The notes under the pieces were generated by a model. The model saw only the letters and a list, made by a program, of their open reading frames with translations. It did not search any database and was not told the origin of the DNA. A DNA stretch of 64,000 nt, from contig CM054140.1 of NCBI GenBank assembly GCA_028751875.1, positions 15,144,178 through 15,208,177 of the forward strand, read 5' to 3'. This document shows positions 35,320 through 41,916 of this stretch, one piece after another. The position numbers and the translations under genes were made by a program. Numbering within the stretch: position 1 is the stretch's first letter; each line of letters begins with the position of its first letter. Source of the DNA: Rapana venosa. Taxonomy: Eukaryota > Mollusca > Gastropoda > Neogastropoda > Muricidae.

Positions 35320-35622
35320 CACACTCTCTCTCTCTCTCTCTTAAACATAGACTAATATGCTTTACAGGCCATTCTTATCACGTTATTAAGGAGCTGACAG
35401 TAATTTTATATCATGTGTTTGTTATCTTCCAGAGACGGCTTGCAGTTGACGGAGAAACAGAAGGAGAGGGTGGGGTGGCGGTGCAAAAGACTGATCGACT
35501 TTGGCAGAGTGAGATACCTTAGGGACCAGGGGCTGCATTCAAACCTCAAGGTCTACATTGACGCTCAGCAAACACCAGAAAATGTAGTGCTGGTGGCTAC
35601 CCCTGCCATGACAGATAAATAA
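13784..35622 (+). CDS. TRMT13: tRNA 2'-O-methyltransferase TRM13 homologue, 14 exons
   Basis: Methylates the 2'-OH of nucleotide 4 in the acceptor stem of certain tRNAs (Gly, Pro and His in yeast). Exons are 13784-13909, 15497-15543, 16125-16191, 17128-17190, 18301-18370, 18797-18903, 20468-20546, 21001-21089, 21715-21790, 22574-22648, 29015-29456, 30180-30349, 34427-34595 and 35433-35622. The sum is 1770 nt with all phases matching (589 aa). Domains: TRM13-type zinc finger (C12, C23, C34, H37); CHHC finger (C52, H58, H68, C72); SAM motif EMGAGKG at 181-187; VAMGKHLCGAATDL at 255-268; catalytic-region ALCCHH at 421-426. It is longer than human TRMT13 (about 480 aa) mainly through exon 11 and exon 13, both Ser/Thr/Glu/Gly-rich. 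Introns 10 and 12 carry antisense retroelements. Confidence 0.95.
13960..14320. repeat. (CT)n/(CA)n compound microsatellite
   Basis: (CT)n at about 14003-14051 and (CA)n blocks at about 14051-14120 and 14260-14318, just inside TRMT13 intron 1. Overlapping long ORFs on both strands are repeats, not genes. Confidence 0.95.
14579..14620. repeat. (GA)n microsatellite
   Basis: About 20 GA units in TRMT13 intron 1. Confidence 0.95.
15497..15543 (+). CDS. TRMT13: TRMT13 exon 2
   Basis: 47 nt, acceptor TTTCAG, donor GTGAGT. Encodes VALERKRIVCPLNPK; the following His is completed in exon 3. First half of the CHHC finger. Confidence 0.88.
16125..16191 (+). CDS. TRMT13: TRMT13 exon 3
   Basis: 67 nt, acceptor CTACAG, donor GTTTGT. 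Encodes TCYEDSLDKHLKKCNSRK, with the second His and last Cys of the CHHC finger. Confidence 0.9.
16555..16925 (+). mobile_element. tRNA-derived SINE, family 2
   Basis: Head ATAGCCTGGTGGTTAGAGCG with CCAGGTTCGAGCCC as B box. Body has AAGGATGAGACTATAAAATG then GAGGTCCTGCGTG. The end has GGGGACTGGATGTAAAAAAG and GTGCTTATTCCATTATCC. In TRMT13 intron 3. Confidence 0.72.
17128..17190 (+). CDS. TRMT13: TRMT13 exon 4
   Basis: 63 nt, acceptor TTCAAG, donor GTATGT. Encodes VYHEEGINAGSEEGDSVRN, an acidic linker. Supported by phase 0 at both ends. Confidence 0.8.
17219..17370. repeat. (GT)n minisatellite with TGTAAA interruptions
   Basis: Runs of TG broken by GTAAAGT/GTAAAAT at irregular spacing, starting 29 bases after the exon 4 donor. 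Confidence 0.9.
17519..18140 (+). repeat. R1 interspersed repeat, longest copy and flanking parts
   Basis: Contains the AATGGTGAGATTTTGCATAT / ACCCACCA / AAGGTAACCACATTCC block in plus orientation (17519-17615), a second block in the opposite orientation (17690-17765), and the long body at 17765-18140. Same family as 4310-4630. Confidence 0.65.
18301..18370 (+). CDS. TRMT13: TRMT13 exon 5
   Basis: 70 nt, acceptor ATTTCAG, donor GTGAGT. Encodes TAVKAMDTERLRQMIDKVNR, a helical region before the methyltransferase domain. Confidence 0.85.
18797..18903 (+). CDS. TRMT13: TRMT13 exon 6
   Basis: 107 nt, acceptor GAGCAG, donor GTTAGT. Encodes HIGKVEEDIRSHECLRQEM and NPYFGLSALRHRRQQ. Confidence 0.85.
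18950..19070 (+). repeat. R1 short block
   Basis: Has GCTAGAGCTCCGAGGTTCAC, AATGGTGAGATTTTGTGTAT and ACCCCACCATTAAGGTAACC. Equivalent blocks are at 1-105, 33795-33895, 35745-35935, 37325-37440, 55880-55960 and 58985-59090, in both orientations. Confidence 0.7.
19316..19655 (+). mobile_element. tRNA-derived SINE, family 2, near full length
   Basis: Head GGGGTAGCCTAGTGGTCAGA with B-box-like GGGTTTGATTCCC. Body has CTTCGGATGAGACTTTAAAC then GAGGTCCCATGTG. The end has ACACGGGGACTAGATGTAGA and an AT-rich tail. It interrupts another repeat: the flanks 19260-19315 and 19680-19735 correspond to uninterrupted sequence near 57350-57460. Confidence 0.75.
20468..20546 (+). CDS. TRMT13: TRMT13 exon 7, SAM-binding motif
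   Basis: 79 nt, acceptor GTTACAG, donor GTGGGT. Encodes ASLIGQLEGLGLLAPGHCYV and EMGAGK, the Gly-rich loop of the Rossmann methyltransferase fold. Confidence 0.92.
20897..21022 (+). repeat. 42-bp unit x3 spanning the TRMT13 exon 8 acceptor
   Basis: Units 20897-20938, 20939-20980 and 20981-21022 are identical by eye. Each contains GTGAGTGTTGGTTTTTCAG, which has both a donor-like and an acceptor-like signal, and then the exon start GTCAGCTGTCTCACTGGG. The unit length is a multiple of three and all three read open. Confidence 0.95.
21001..21089 (+). CDS. TRMT13: TRMT13 exon 8
   Basis: 89 nt. Encodes GQLSHWVRQAVSGHDDAAFL and VDRSSIRYK; donor GTCTGT. Its acceptor and first codons are present three times in tandem (20897-21022). 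I used the third acceptor because it gives the family-length join after GAGK. The two upstream acceptors would add 14 or 28 codons in frame. Confidence 0.85.
21100..21230. repeat. (GT)n and G-rich tract
   Basis: (GT)n followed by about 90 bp of G-runs broken by A/T, directly after the exon 8 donor. Such G-runs on the sense strand can form quadruplexes. Confidence 0.85.
21255..21375 (-). mobile_element. SINE family 2, 3' fragment
   Basis: Reverse orientation of the family 2 end: TATATCGAGGATAATGGAAT, AAGCACTCGTGTGC, CATCCAGTCCCTGTGTGTAC, CACCGGCACACAATGG. Confidence 0.6.
21715..21790 (+). CDS. TRMT13: TRMT13 exon 9
   Basis: 76 nt, acceptor TTCCAG, donor GTGAGT. Encodes VDGYHKEEEKVKFERIKMDI then EHLCL, matching the family. 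Confidence 0.92.
21806..21920 (+). mobile_element. SINE family 2, 3' fragment
   Basis: Plus-orientation end of family 2: CATTGTGTGCTGTGGGAACA, ACACACGGGGACTAGATGTA, GTGCTTATTTCATTATTC. In TRMT13 intron 9. Confidence 0.6.
22000..22390 (+). mobile_element. Old copy of the 12040-type SINE
   Basis: Shares CATCCACTGGACCATGAGTG, GGTGCTAGTCTTTCAGATGA, CCCTGGCAAAATGATTCT and the GAGAAATCTGCAGTGCTTTA block with 12040-12540. A poly-C run interrupts it. Confidence 0.55.
22574..22648 (+). CDS. TRMT13: TRMT13 exon 10
   Basis: 75 nt, acceptor TTTGCAG, donor GTCAGT. Encodes KVPMVASSQRPLVAMGKHLC and GAAT, a conserved methyltransferase motif. The next coding exon is 6.4 kb downstream. Confidence 0.9.
23030..23361 (+). 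mobile_element. 5'-truncated LINE, C-terminal end of ORF2 (CR1/L2/Rex1-like)
   Basis: The open frame from 23062 to 23361 has PVSQRLEYKINTLCFKCLHK, APSYLCNCLHLYTPSRSLRS, FRTPRFRQTTVGRRSFSVSG, TWNDLPLSLR and FKSSLKTHLF. This is the standard C-terminus of Jockey-superfamily LINE reverse transcriptase ORFs. Only this end is present, in TRMT13 intron 10. Confidence 0.75.
23557..23802 (-). repeat. LTR (3' LTR of the antisense element)
   Basis: 246 bp, TG...CA ends, no difference from 28080-28325 that I can find. Confidence 0.92.
24236..26700 (-). pseudogene. pol: Reverse transcriptase and integrase remnants of the LTR element
   Basis: Reverse transcriptase traces occur around 26086-26277 (GKSQEEHDTALRKVFSR). 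Integrase core pieces lie at 25009-24749 (SCLACLSTTPDHSCEPLHM, WSEVSLDFAGPFPSGEYLLV) and 24714-24475 (KTDNGPPFNGREF). A C-terminal part is at 24541-24236. The frames switch repeatedly, so no intact polyprotein is present. Confidence 0.78.
26820..27960 (-). pseudogene. gag: gag / nucleocapsid / protease region of the LTR element
   Basis: The 27960-27649 frame resembles the gag matrix/capsid part of Mag-type elements. The 27425-26820 frame has two zinc knuckles (CGWCGAKQHSREQC and CRLCSKIGHFAKVC) and then a retroviral-type aspartic protease motif FLIDTGASVN. The frames are not continuous; stops and shifts separate them. Confidence 0.8.
28080..28325 (-). repeat. LTR (5' LTR of the antisense element)
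   Basis: 246 bp, followed outward by the target duplication CATGC. Contains TATAAAT-type sequence (GCTTTATAAATC) in plus orientation. Confidence 0.92.
28340..28440 (+). mobile_element. SINE 3' end with (ATT)n tail
   Basis: AAGATTCAGCGCTATATAAA followed by (TTA)n, the same end as the SINE at 12040-12540. It lies just right of the LTR element's target duplication. The copy-B block begins inside the equivalent of this tail. Confidence 0.6.
28860..28912. repeat. (GA)n microsatellite
   Basis: GA/GAGC repeats in TRMT13 intron 10, repeated at 40441-40485. Confidence 0.9.
29015..29456 (+). CDS. TRMT13: TRMT13 exon 11, long disordered insert
   Basis: 442 nt, acceptor CATCCAG, donor GTAGGC. Begins (D)LTLRCLMETLN, in register with exon 10. 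It then runs for about 130 residues of Ser/Thr/Gly/Glu-rich sequence with a basic patch SPKRARRTE (about 288-297) that could act as a nuclear localisation signal (inference). In vertebrates this segment is far shorter. A near copy is at 40590-41031. Confidence 0.92.
29868..30135. repeat. (CA)n with poly-C, immediately before exon 12
   Basis: About 260 bp of CA repeats broken by C-runs; ends about 45 bases before the exon 12 acceptor. Confidence 0.95.
30180..30349 (+). CDS. TRMT13: TRMT13 exon 12, ALCCHH motif
   Basis: 170 nt, acceptor GTGTGCAG, donor GTGAGC. Encodes LEGVLIALCCHHQCTWKAYV then LTRLTSWAVCGWR, the conserved active-site region. Confidence 0.94.
30418..32333 (-). pseudogene. RTE ORF, reverse transcriptase domain, several frameshifts
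   Basis: Pieces in order are 32333-31767 (RKAISSLKNGKAAGIDNIPA), 31751-31494 (WRGITLLSIPSKVLTRVIL), 31639-31439 (YACFIDFEKAFDSVDR, catalytic F-x-D), 31435-31121 (SSGVRQGCLLSPLLFLVVLD) and 31200-30418 (C-terminal part with GKRKRGRPKQTWRR). The FADD catalytic strand falls at a frame break near 31190-31215. Not able to make an intact enzyme as written. Confidence 0.88.
32347..33504 (-). pseudogene. RTE ORF, AP-type endonuclease domain
   Basis: Open for 385 codons: LLGTWNVRTLWETGQ, LLGMSEVRWNGHG, LMGDMNAKVGTDN and IGSDHHLVV are the standard endonuclease/exonuclease/phosphatase motifs (N, E, D-N and SDH residues). A frameshift near 32360 separates it from the reverse transcriptase part. Confidence 0.9.
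33795..33895 (-). repeat. R1 short block
   Basis: GTGGCTACCTCAATGG, GGTTGCATACGCAAAAATTG, AACCTTAGAGGTCTAACCAA; followed by a poly-C stretch. In TRMT13 intron 12. Confidence 0.65.
34427..34595 (+). CDS. TRMT13: TRMT13 exon 13, low-complexity linker
   Basis: 169 nt, acceptor ATTGCAG, donor GTGAGT. Encodes a Glu/Thr/Ser/Gln-rich linker (KEKTSSSTSVQEGEGG through ADLVNSGDK). It is flanked on the donor side by a CACCA-rich satellite. Confidence 0.85.
34612..34985. repeat. CACCA-type satellite after TRMT13 exon 13
   Basis: About 370 bp of degenerate CCACA/CACCA/CATGC units with almost no G except in CATGCC, starting 17 bases after the exon 13 donor. Overlapping ORFs are His/Thr/Pro-rich repeats. 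Confidence 0.9.
35128..35342. repeat. (CA)n/(CT)n with CAGAGCA minisatellite
   Basis: CA runs broken by repeated CTCAGAGCACAC, ending in (CT)n about 90 bases before the exon 14 acceptor. Confidence 0.9.
35433..35622 (+). CDS. TRMT13: TRMT13 exon 14, C-terminus
   Basis: 190 nt including TAA, acceptor TTCCAG. Encodes LTEKQKERVGWRCKRLIDFG, RVRYLRDQGL and TPENVVLVATP, matching the conserved C-terminal block of the family. Confidence 0.94.
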
Positions 35623-35636
35623 CGTTTAGAATTTTG

Positions 35637-35735
35637 CCGCATGTAAAAGAACCCAGTACAGCAAGAGAGTCAGTTGTTTGAGCCTGGCAAAATTCTGTTT
35701 AAAAAAGCCATTTTCATAGGGAGATTATATCCCCA
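35637..35735 (+). mobile_element. SINE fragment in the TRMT13 3' UTR
   Basis: CCTGGCAAAATTCTGTTTAA followed by AAAGCCATTTTCATAGGGAG matches the middle of the SINE at 12230-12310. It starts about 15 bases after the stop codon, so it would be exonised as 3' UTR. Confidence 0.5.
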
Positions 35736-35744
35736 GAGTTGGAA

Positions 35745-36075
35745 AAACTGTCGCATATGCAAAATCTCACCATTGGTGAACTTCGTAACACACATAACAA
35801 CCAAAAAATAAGGAGATTATACACACAAACATCCCTGAAGTCAGAAAGTGGCTACCTACATAGTGGGGGGAAAGTGATCAAATTCGTAAAAATCTTACCA
35901 TCTGTCAATCTTGGAGCTCTAGTCGAGGAGCGAGGAAAAAAACCAAAACATGCAAACTTCTCATCCAGAGTGTACTTACTATCTCACAACAATTCCCAGG
36001 TGTAATGAGTGAGTCAGAGAGCATATTCTGAGTGACCTCCGAGGTGTTAGGCTGGGGAACATGCAACAACAACAG
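35745..36075 (-). repeat. R1 interspersed repeat, reverse orientation
   Basis: Contains two R1 short blocks (35745-35800 and 35835-35935), then ATGCAAACTTCTCATCCAGA, ACAACAATTCCCAGGTGTAA and GGCTGGGGAACATGCAACAA. This links the short block and the long R1 body as one family. Confidence 0.6.
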
Positions 36076-36238
36076 CAACAACATAGATAAATATACGTGC
36101 AGGCTGGAAAAGCAAAATAGAGAAAGATGATTTTAAAAGGTTGTTTTTCCCTATAGTGTACACTGATTATGCTTTAAACAATGACACATCCTGAGAATTG
36201 TCTAGTCTTGAAAGTTTGTTGGTTGAAAGGAAAGATTG

Positions 36239-36244
36239 AATAAA
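36239..36244 (+). terminator. Possible TRMT13 poly(A) signal
   Basis: AATAAA followed within 70 bases by GT-rich sequence, about 620 bases after the TRMT13 stop. Weak: other signals are possible. Confidence 0.25.
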
Positions 36245-37039
36245 CAAGAGTTGATATTGTATACATGTATGTGTGTCTTATGTTTTTAGACAGGGATTTT
36301 TGTATGTGACTGTTTGTACCTGTGTGTGGTATGCCAGTAATTTCTATACAGGTAGAGCAGCCCGTTATATACACTTATAAGAAACGTGCTATAATCAGAA
36401 GGCATACAGTGTGTATTTGCATGCATGTCATTGCTCATTTATGGGCGATCAGTAAGGATCTTAGCATTTTGATTGTATTAACTTTCTAAAGTTATGTCAT
36501 AGCTATAGTTATGGCAGTCCTGATGTTGTAAAGTGACGTGTGGTATGCCCAACTATGGCACGCTTCAGGTTTTTAGAAAAAGAAGAGTAGCTGACAGCAT
36601 TCAAAGGGAAACTACTCAGGCTGTTAGATAAACATTTCTCTTGACCAGTGTTCTTTGGTTTTTAACAGTCCAAAAACTTCTGTTCATAGTCTGCTGAACA
36701 CAGAGTTTTCTTTAGTGCAATTTTTTTTGCTGTTGATTTCTGCACTTGTAAGAGGGGGAGTGTTGCTGAAATGCGCCAACTGCCCCTTACTTTAAAGCTT
36801 CTGCCTGTGTTTGTGATGAGATCTGATCCTGGGTGTTGGGGCCTGATTGGTACGTATCTTCAGTTTTCTTTGTCCTGAGAGGGAAACTGAGACTGTCATA
36901 TGCAGCAAAGAGTATATTATGTAAATTGGCCTTATGTTCAAACTGAACATTCTAGACAGTTATCAGCAATGAAGTCTCTAAGTATGATTTTGAAAAACGA
37001 ATCTCTTAGTATGATTAAAAAAAAAAAGAGTGACAGCTT

Positions 37040-37310
37040 TTAGTGTCAAACCAAGGAGGAAGGTGGAAGGATGATTTAGACATTCACCTTCCTAACAAGT
37101 AAACCATGAAGTTATGGGTTTGATTCCCAGCCTTGCCCTTTCTTCCCAGTTTGACAGGAAAAATTTAACTGAATGTCAAGTCTTTCGGAGGAGACTCTAA
37201 ACCAGTTGGACCCGGATTGTGCATGTAAAAATGAAAACCCACAACAGTTGAAAACTGGAAAGAGGAGGGAGAGACTTCCTGACTGTTGTGGCAAAATGGG
37301 TAGGTTCAAT
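37040..37310 (+). mobile_element. Diverged tRNA-derived SINE
   Basis: Near 37110, GGTTTGATTCCCAGCC resembles a B box. It is followed by GTCAAGTCTTTCGGAGGAGA and CTCTAAACC, the Meta-like core, then GTGCATGTAAAAATGAAAAC. A copy is at about 50325-50590. Confidence 0.5.
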
Positions 37311-37324
37311 TCCCAACTGTATCC

Positions 37325-37440
37325 CCAAACTCAGAATACAGCTACCTCACTGGTGGGGTGGGGGGGGGGGGGGGGGGGGGTAGGGTTGCCTACACAAAAG
37401 TCTCACCATCAGTGAACCTCAGAGCTCTAGCTATGGAACA
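37325..37440 (-). repeat. R1 short block with poly-G
   Basis: AATACAGCTACCTCACTGGT, about 25 G, then CCTACACAAAAGTCTCACCA and GAACCTCAGAGCTCTAGCTA. The same is found at 50610-50720. Confidence 0.65.
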
Positions 37441-37829
37441 ACAACAACAACAAAAAAGTATATAACGTTACATGGTTATAAAAAGACATGGTAGAAGGGG
37501 TGCATGAAGACTTTCTTCTATCCAGGTCTGCTTAAAGTTTCTTTCATCTTTCAAGTATCAGGTTGAAGAATGTCTCTTTGCTCCTGTATTGTTCTGGAAC
37601 TCGGTGCTGATCCTGAAGGCAATGACAAGCAGGGCTAAAACCATTGTGTTGCACAGGCTGGGTGTAGGTTGGCATAGCATCTTGTTTGGCACCATTGACG
37701 TGTTTGTGAGAGAGAGCAGGCTTCTGATTTCACCATTGTTCGGAAACGCAAGCTAACAGGCTGCTGTGAACTGTGGTATCCGTGTGGAAAAATCTATCTC
37801 CACTGCCAAGTTAAGACAGGAATGGTGAT

Positions 37830-38137
37830 CTCATGTAGCTGCCTGTGTCTAAAAAGTATGTTCTTTCGAGCCAGAAGGCCCATAGAGCCGAGCTTATCCC
37901 GGTTCTGTAGCGTTAAGCGAACTGATGGTTTTTCACCACCCCTGTGACAGGACGCTAGTCTGTCGCCAGATACTTCCCCAGCAGAGCTGGTACCCACTTG
38001 TACACCTGGGTGGAGTGAGGAAAATAGAGATAAAGTGTCTTTCCCAAGGGCACAACACCGAGCCGAGTGGGGATCGAACCCGCGACCTCTGGATCACGAG
38101 TTGACCGCCTAAACCACTCGACCACGGTGCCTCCGCC
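37830..38137 (-). mobile_element. tRNA-derived SINE with class II (Leu/Ser-like) head
   Basis: Minus-strand head ACCGTGGTCGAGTGGTTTAG and B box GGTCGCGGGTTCGATCCCC, followed by body TTGTGCCCTTGGGAAAGACA and CACCCAGGTGTACAAGTGGG, ending in GGGCCTTCTGGCTCGAAAG. Not a functional tRNA: there is no acceptor stem pairing at the 3' side. A copy is at about 51120-51417. Confidence 0.75.
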
Positions 38138-38661
38138 TGTGTCTAAGTCCGTAGTGAAATATACCCAGGATCCCACCATTGGAAATTTGGCCCAAGGGAA
38201 GACTTATTTGAAAAAAATAACCAAAGCCAAAACCAAACCCCACCCCTCCCCCCCAAAAAATCCACCACCATCACTGACACCCCCCCTCCCCCCCCACCTA
38301 AAACAACCCCCCAAAACAAACCCAACAACAAAAAACAAAGAACAAAACAACAAGTTACAACAACACACACATGTGCTGCACACACAACACACACACACAC
38401 ACACACAAACACACACACCACCAGCACACACAAGCATGCGCACACACACACACACAAACAAAAAGCAAACAATAAAAAAAAAATTCACCACCCTGCTCTG
38501 ACATTGAAATTGCAAAGTCAAGTTCATTTAAAAAAATAAAATTGTCTGGCTTGTACTGAATGGTCTGGGATGGCAATCATCTATAAACTTATAGATGCTT
38601 TTAAAGGGGCTGACTTTTCAAGACTTGGTGGGATGTCATCTGATAATCTAGCATGCTGTCA

Positions 38662-38825
38662 AGATGACTGTGTAGGTGGTCACTAGATCTAGCTGCTGGT
38701 CAAGGTGACTTGTGTGGGTGGTCACTAGATCTAGCTGCTGGTCAAGGTGACTGTGTGGGTGGTCACTAGATCTAGCTGCTGGTCAAGGTGACTGTGTAGG
38801 TGGTCACTAGATCTAGCCGCTAAGT
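38662..38825 (+). repeat. About 40-bp minisatellite, 4 units (copy A)
   Basis: Unit GACTGTGTGGGTGGTCACTA then GATCTAGCTGCTGGTCAAGGT. Contains the palindrome CTAGATCTAG. The equivalent place in copy B (51910-52110) has 5 units. Confidence 0.9.
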
Positions 38826-38875
38826 CATGAGACACTTGTCCACGCCTTCAGGCAGACTTATCAAGTTTTCAGAAG

Positions 38876-39073
38876 ATGGCTTTTGGCAGAAAAAAACCGA
38901 TCCGTTTCTTCATGTTTACGACTGTCATCACAGCTGCCACTGTACTGTGTAGTATAAGACGGCGTAATTACCCCCATGTTTACTGGAGACATCACTCAGT
39001 CAGTGACCTTCCTTGCTGCCGTTCATTCGCCCACTTCACTTGTAAAGAGATGCTCGTTTTAAGAGTATTGTAA
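38876..39073 (+). CDS. Hypothetical short ORF (copy A)
   Basis: 65 codons, MAFGRKKPIRFFMFTTVITA then a Cys-rich tail. It could be a type II membrane anchor-like start, but no family is recognised. The identical ORF at 52164-52361 is only the block duplication, so it is not evidence of conservation. Confidence 0.15.
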   Translation: MAFGRKKPIRFFMFTTVITAATVLCSIRRRNYPHVYWRHHSVSDLPCCRSFAHFTCKEMLVLRVL

Positions 39074-39092
39074 CTCAAGTTGGCTTACCACG

Positions 39093-39196
39093 CGCGCACG
39101 CACACACGCACACACACACACACACAACACACACACACACACACCATCTCTCTCGCTCATGAGAGAGAGAGATTGTGTGTGTGTGTGTAAAAGAGA

Positions 39197-39263
<67 letters not shown>
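39093..39263. repeat. (CA)n, (GA)n and about 64-nt poly-G
   Basis: CA and GA runs followed by an uninterrupted G tract at about 39200-39262; copy B has a much shorter G tract at 52490-52524. Homopolymer length here is likely a sequencing or assembly artefact. Confidence 0.85.
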
Positions 39264-39264
<1 letters not shown>

Positions 39265-39466
39265 GGGCTCATTTATGGCTGTGGCCTAATGAATAAACAT
39301 CCGAATCCGAATCTCTCTCTCTAAGAAGTACACACTACCCACCTAACCACCCTTCCACCACACACACAACACACCCACACGTCACAACAAAATTGAACAC
39401 CAACGTATACTGCATTCTTATGTCTGCATGTGTACTCGTAGCCTGTGCACTTTCTTTACGCCCCCC

Positions 39467-39966
39467 NNNNNNNNNNNNNNNNNNNNNNNNNNNNNNNNNN
39501 NNNNNNNNNNNNNNNNNNNNNNNNNNNNNNNNNNNNNNNNNNNNNNNNNNNNNNNNNNNNNNNNNNNNNNNNNNNNNNNNNNNNNNNNNNNNNNNNNNNN
39601 NNNNNNNNNNNNNNNNNNNNNNNNNNNNNNNNNNNNNNNNNNNNNNNNNNNNNNNNNNNNNNNNNNNNNNNNNNNNNNNNNNNNNNNNNNNNNNNNNNNN
39701 NNNNNNNNNNNNNNNNNNNNNNNNNNNNNNNNNNNNNNNNNNNNNNNNNNNNNNNNNNNNNNNNNNNNNNNNNNNNNNNNNNNNNNNNNNNNNNNNNNNN
39801 NNNNNNNNNNNNNNNNNNNNNNNNNNNNNNNNNNNNNNNNNNNNNNNNNNNNNNNNNNNNNNNNNNNNNNNNNNNNNNNNNNNNNNNNNNNNNNNNNNNN
39901 NNNNNNNNNNNNNNNNNNNNNNNNNNNNNNNNNNNNNNNNNNNNNNNNNNNNNNNNNNNNNNNNNN
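39467..39966. other. Assembly gap, 500 N
   Basis: Exactly 500 N, a fixed-size scaffold join rather than a measured gap. The sequence on the left ends copy A and the sequence on the right begins copy B of the duplicated block. Confidence 0.99.
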
Positions 39967-40589
39967 AAATTCCATATATTTTATTTATTATTATTATTAT
40001 ATGAAATTGAGACCCCTTCCCCCAACTATAATTGACCTTTGCAAAATATCTGTGTATACATTTTGGCATGGTTTCAGTGACTGTACATGACTCAGTTGAT
40101 CCAGGGCTGAATTGTTATAGAAGGTTGCGACCTGAGTTCTCAGCTCCAGCAAATAAAAGCAGTGTTGTTACAGTCCAACTGATTGTGTCATTATGATTGT
40201 ACATACTGTTGATTTCCTGTTGTTTCTTTGTTTATAAAGTCTAAATCCAATTACTGTTTGTCTATCTGATGCTGAATATTGTGAAAGAAAATTTAGAAGA
40301 AGAAAATAAACTGTTGCAATGAGACGGAATTCGTGCTTGAAGACATAAATGTTTTGCACTGCAGGAAAGACTTTCCTTTTTAGTGTATATGTTTCATGAT
40401 TGTATCAAGTGAAACTGGGAAATGTCAACAAAAATAATAAAGGGAGAGAGAGCGAGAGAGAGAGAGAGCGAGAGAGAGAGAGAGCACATGCAGTTCCTTT
40501 GCAACAATTTTTTGAAGCAGCAGCACCATTGACACACCACAGCTGCTCCTGATATATCATCCACACTGATTTGACGTCTTGTCATCCAG

Positions 40590-41031
40590 ACTTGACCCTG
40601 AGGTGTCTGATGGAAACCCTGAACACATACCAGACACGTCCACTTCAGAACCAAGCCCAAAGCGAGCACGACGAACAGAAGACGCATCCCACAGGCCCCA
40701 CAGGTCACACAGACACAGCCAGCTCTCGGTCTTCGTCCACAGAGCTTTCAGGAGCCGACAGTTCACAAACCTTGTCGACACACTGTGGTGGTGGTGGGCT
40801 GAGCTCCCACACTGTGCCAGACACTTCAGCGGAGCAGGGATGTCACGGAAAATGTGACAGTTTCGACAGGAAGGAAGGGGTCAGTGAGGAAGTGACCGAA
40901 AATGGCGAAAAGTTGTCAAGTGGTCCGTGCGATGGAGAGAGTGACCGGCGGCAGGAAAAGGACAAGTCTGACTGTGGTGTGCTTGGTGGCCAGGTGACAG
41001 ATTGTGGGAGCAACGCTGCTGAAAAGAACAG
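40590..41031 (+). pseudogene. TRMT13: Second copy of TRMT13 exon 11
   Basis: 442 nt, same splice borders. A one-base loss near 40627 and a one-base gain near 40687 shift about 20 codons out of frame and back. The rest matches 29015-29456 apart from a few substitutions (for example GGG>GTG and CCA>TCA codon changes). Most likely an allele or overlap copy. Confidence 0.85.
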
Positions 41032-41711
41032 GTAGGCTGTTTTGGGGGTTTAGAGTCACATTTTTGTTTTGTTGTTTTTGCTTAAGTGGGACAGCTCTTG
41101 CCAGTAATTATCCAGTGTGTGTGTGTGTGTGTTGTATGCATGCATGAGTGTGTGCATGCATGTGTATGCAAATGTGTGCAGGTGTGTGCTGTTTGTATGT
41201 GATACAAAGAAACACACAAATTTGACTTATCTGAAGAAACATGTTGTTCCCTATGAAAGATGACATCAAAATTTGTTTGAGAAGTAAACGCACTCAAGAA
41301 ACGTTAAAATCTTTTTTAAAAACCACACTTTGAACAACAAATGGGTCTTTTTCGGGAAAAGAATACAACTTTTTAAAGAATATGCAAACTCCTCTTTCAG
41401 GTTTAAAAACAAAAAAAACCCTGTCACAAACATGACACACACACACATATTCAACAACACTTCCCCCCCCCCCCCCCCCCCCCCCAACACACATTCACCC
41501 CCCCAACACACAACACACCAGAATACACCCCCCCACCCCTATCAAACCACCACCCCCCACCCTGAACAAACACAACACACCAAAACACACACTCCCACAC
41601 ACACCAACACACACACACTCAACACAACACACACCACCACCACCCACACCACACACTCACCTCACACACCCCAAAAAAGAAATCTTTAAAAAAAAGGAAA
41701 ACTTGGTGCGA

Positions 41712-41872
41712 CAGAGGGCGTGCTGATCGCGCGTGCGTCACCACCATGCAGGGTAAAGGCCTACGTGGGCAAAGCCTTAGCGACACGCCGCTCTCCCCGA
41801 CACTTCCCACCCCCACCCCCTCCCTTTTGGGCCGTCGGGGTTGGGCCGTTCGGGGGCAGCTTGGTGAGCTTG
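41712..41872 (+). pseudogene. TRMT13: Second copy of TRMT13 exon 12, heavily corrupted
   Basis: GAGGGCGTGCTGATCGCGCG and GGCCTACGTGGGCAAAGCCT are recognisable, but many single-base losses break every frame. Consistent with uncorrected long-read sequence. Confidence 0.75.
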
Positions 41873-41916
41873 AGATTTGCTCGGGGTTTTTTTTTTCTTT
41901 CTTGAGATCTAAGATT

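Noticed and set aside
37970..38137. tRNA gene with class II-like head
   Set aside because: A and B boxes are present, but the 3' side does not pair as an acceptor stem and continues into a shared repeat body; it is a SINE.
38876..39073. Short ORF 'conserved' at 52164-52361
   Set aside because: Conservation is only the block duplication; kept as a low-confidence hypothetical, not as a gene pair.
39335..40090. ORFs of mostly unknown residues
   Set aside because: They read through the 500-N gap.
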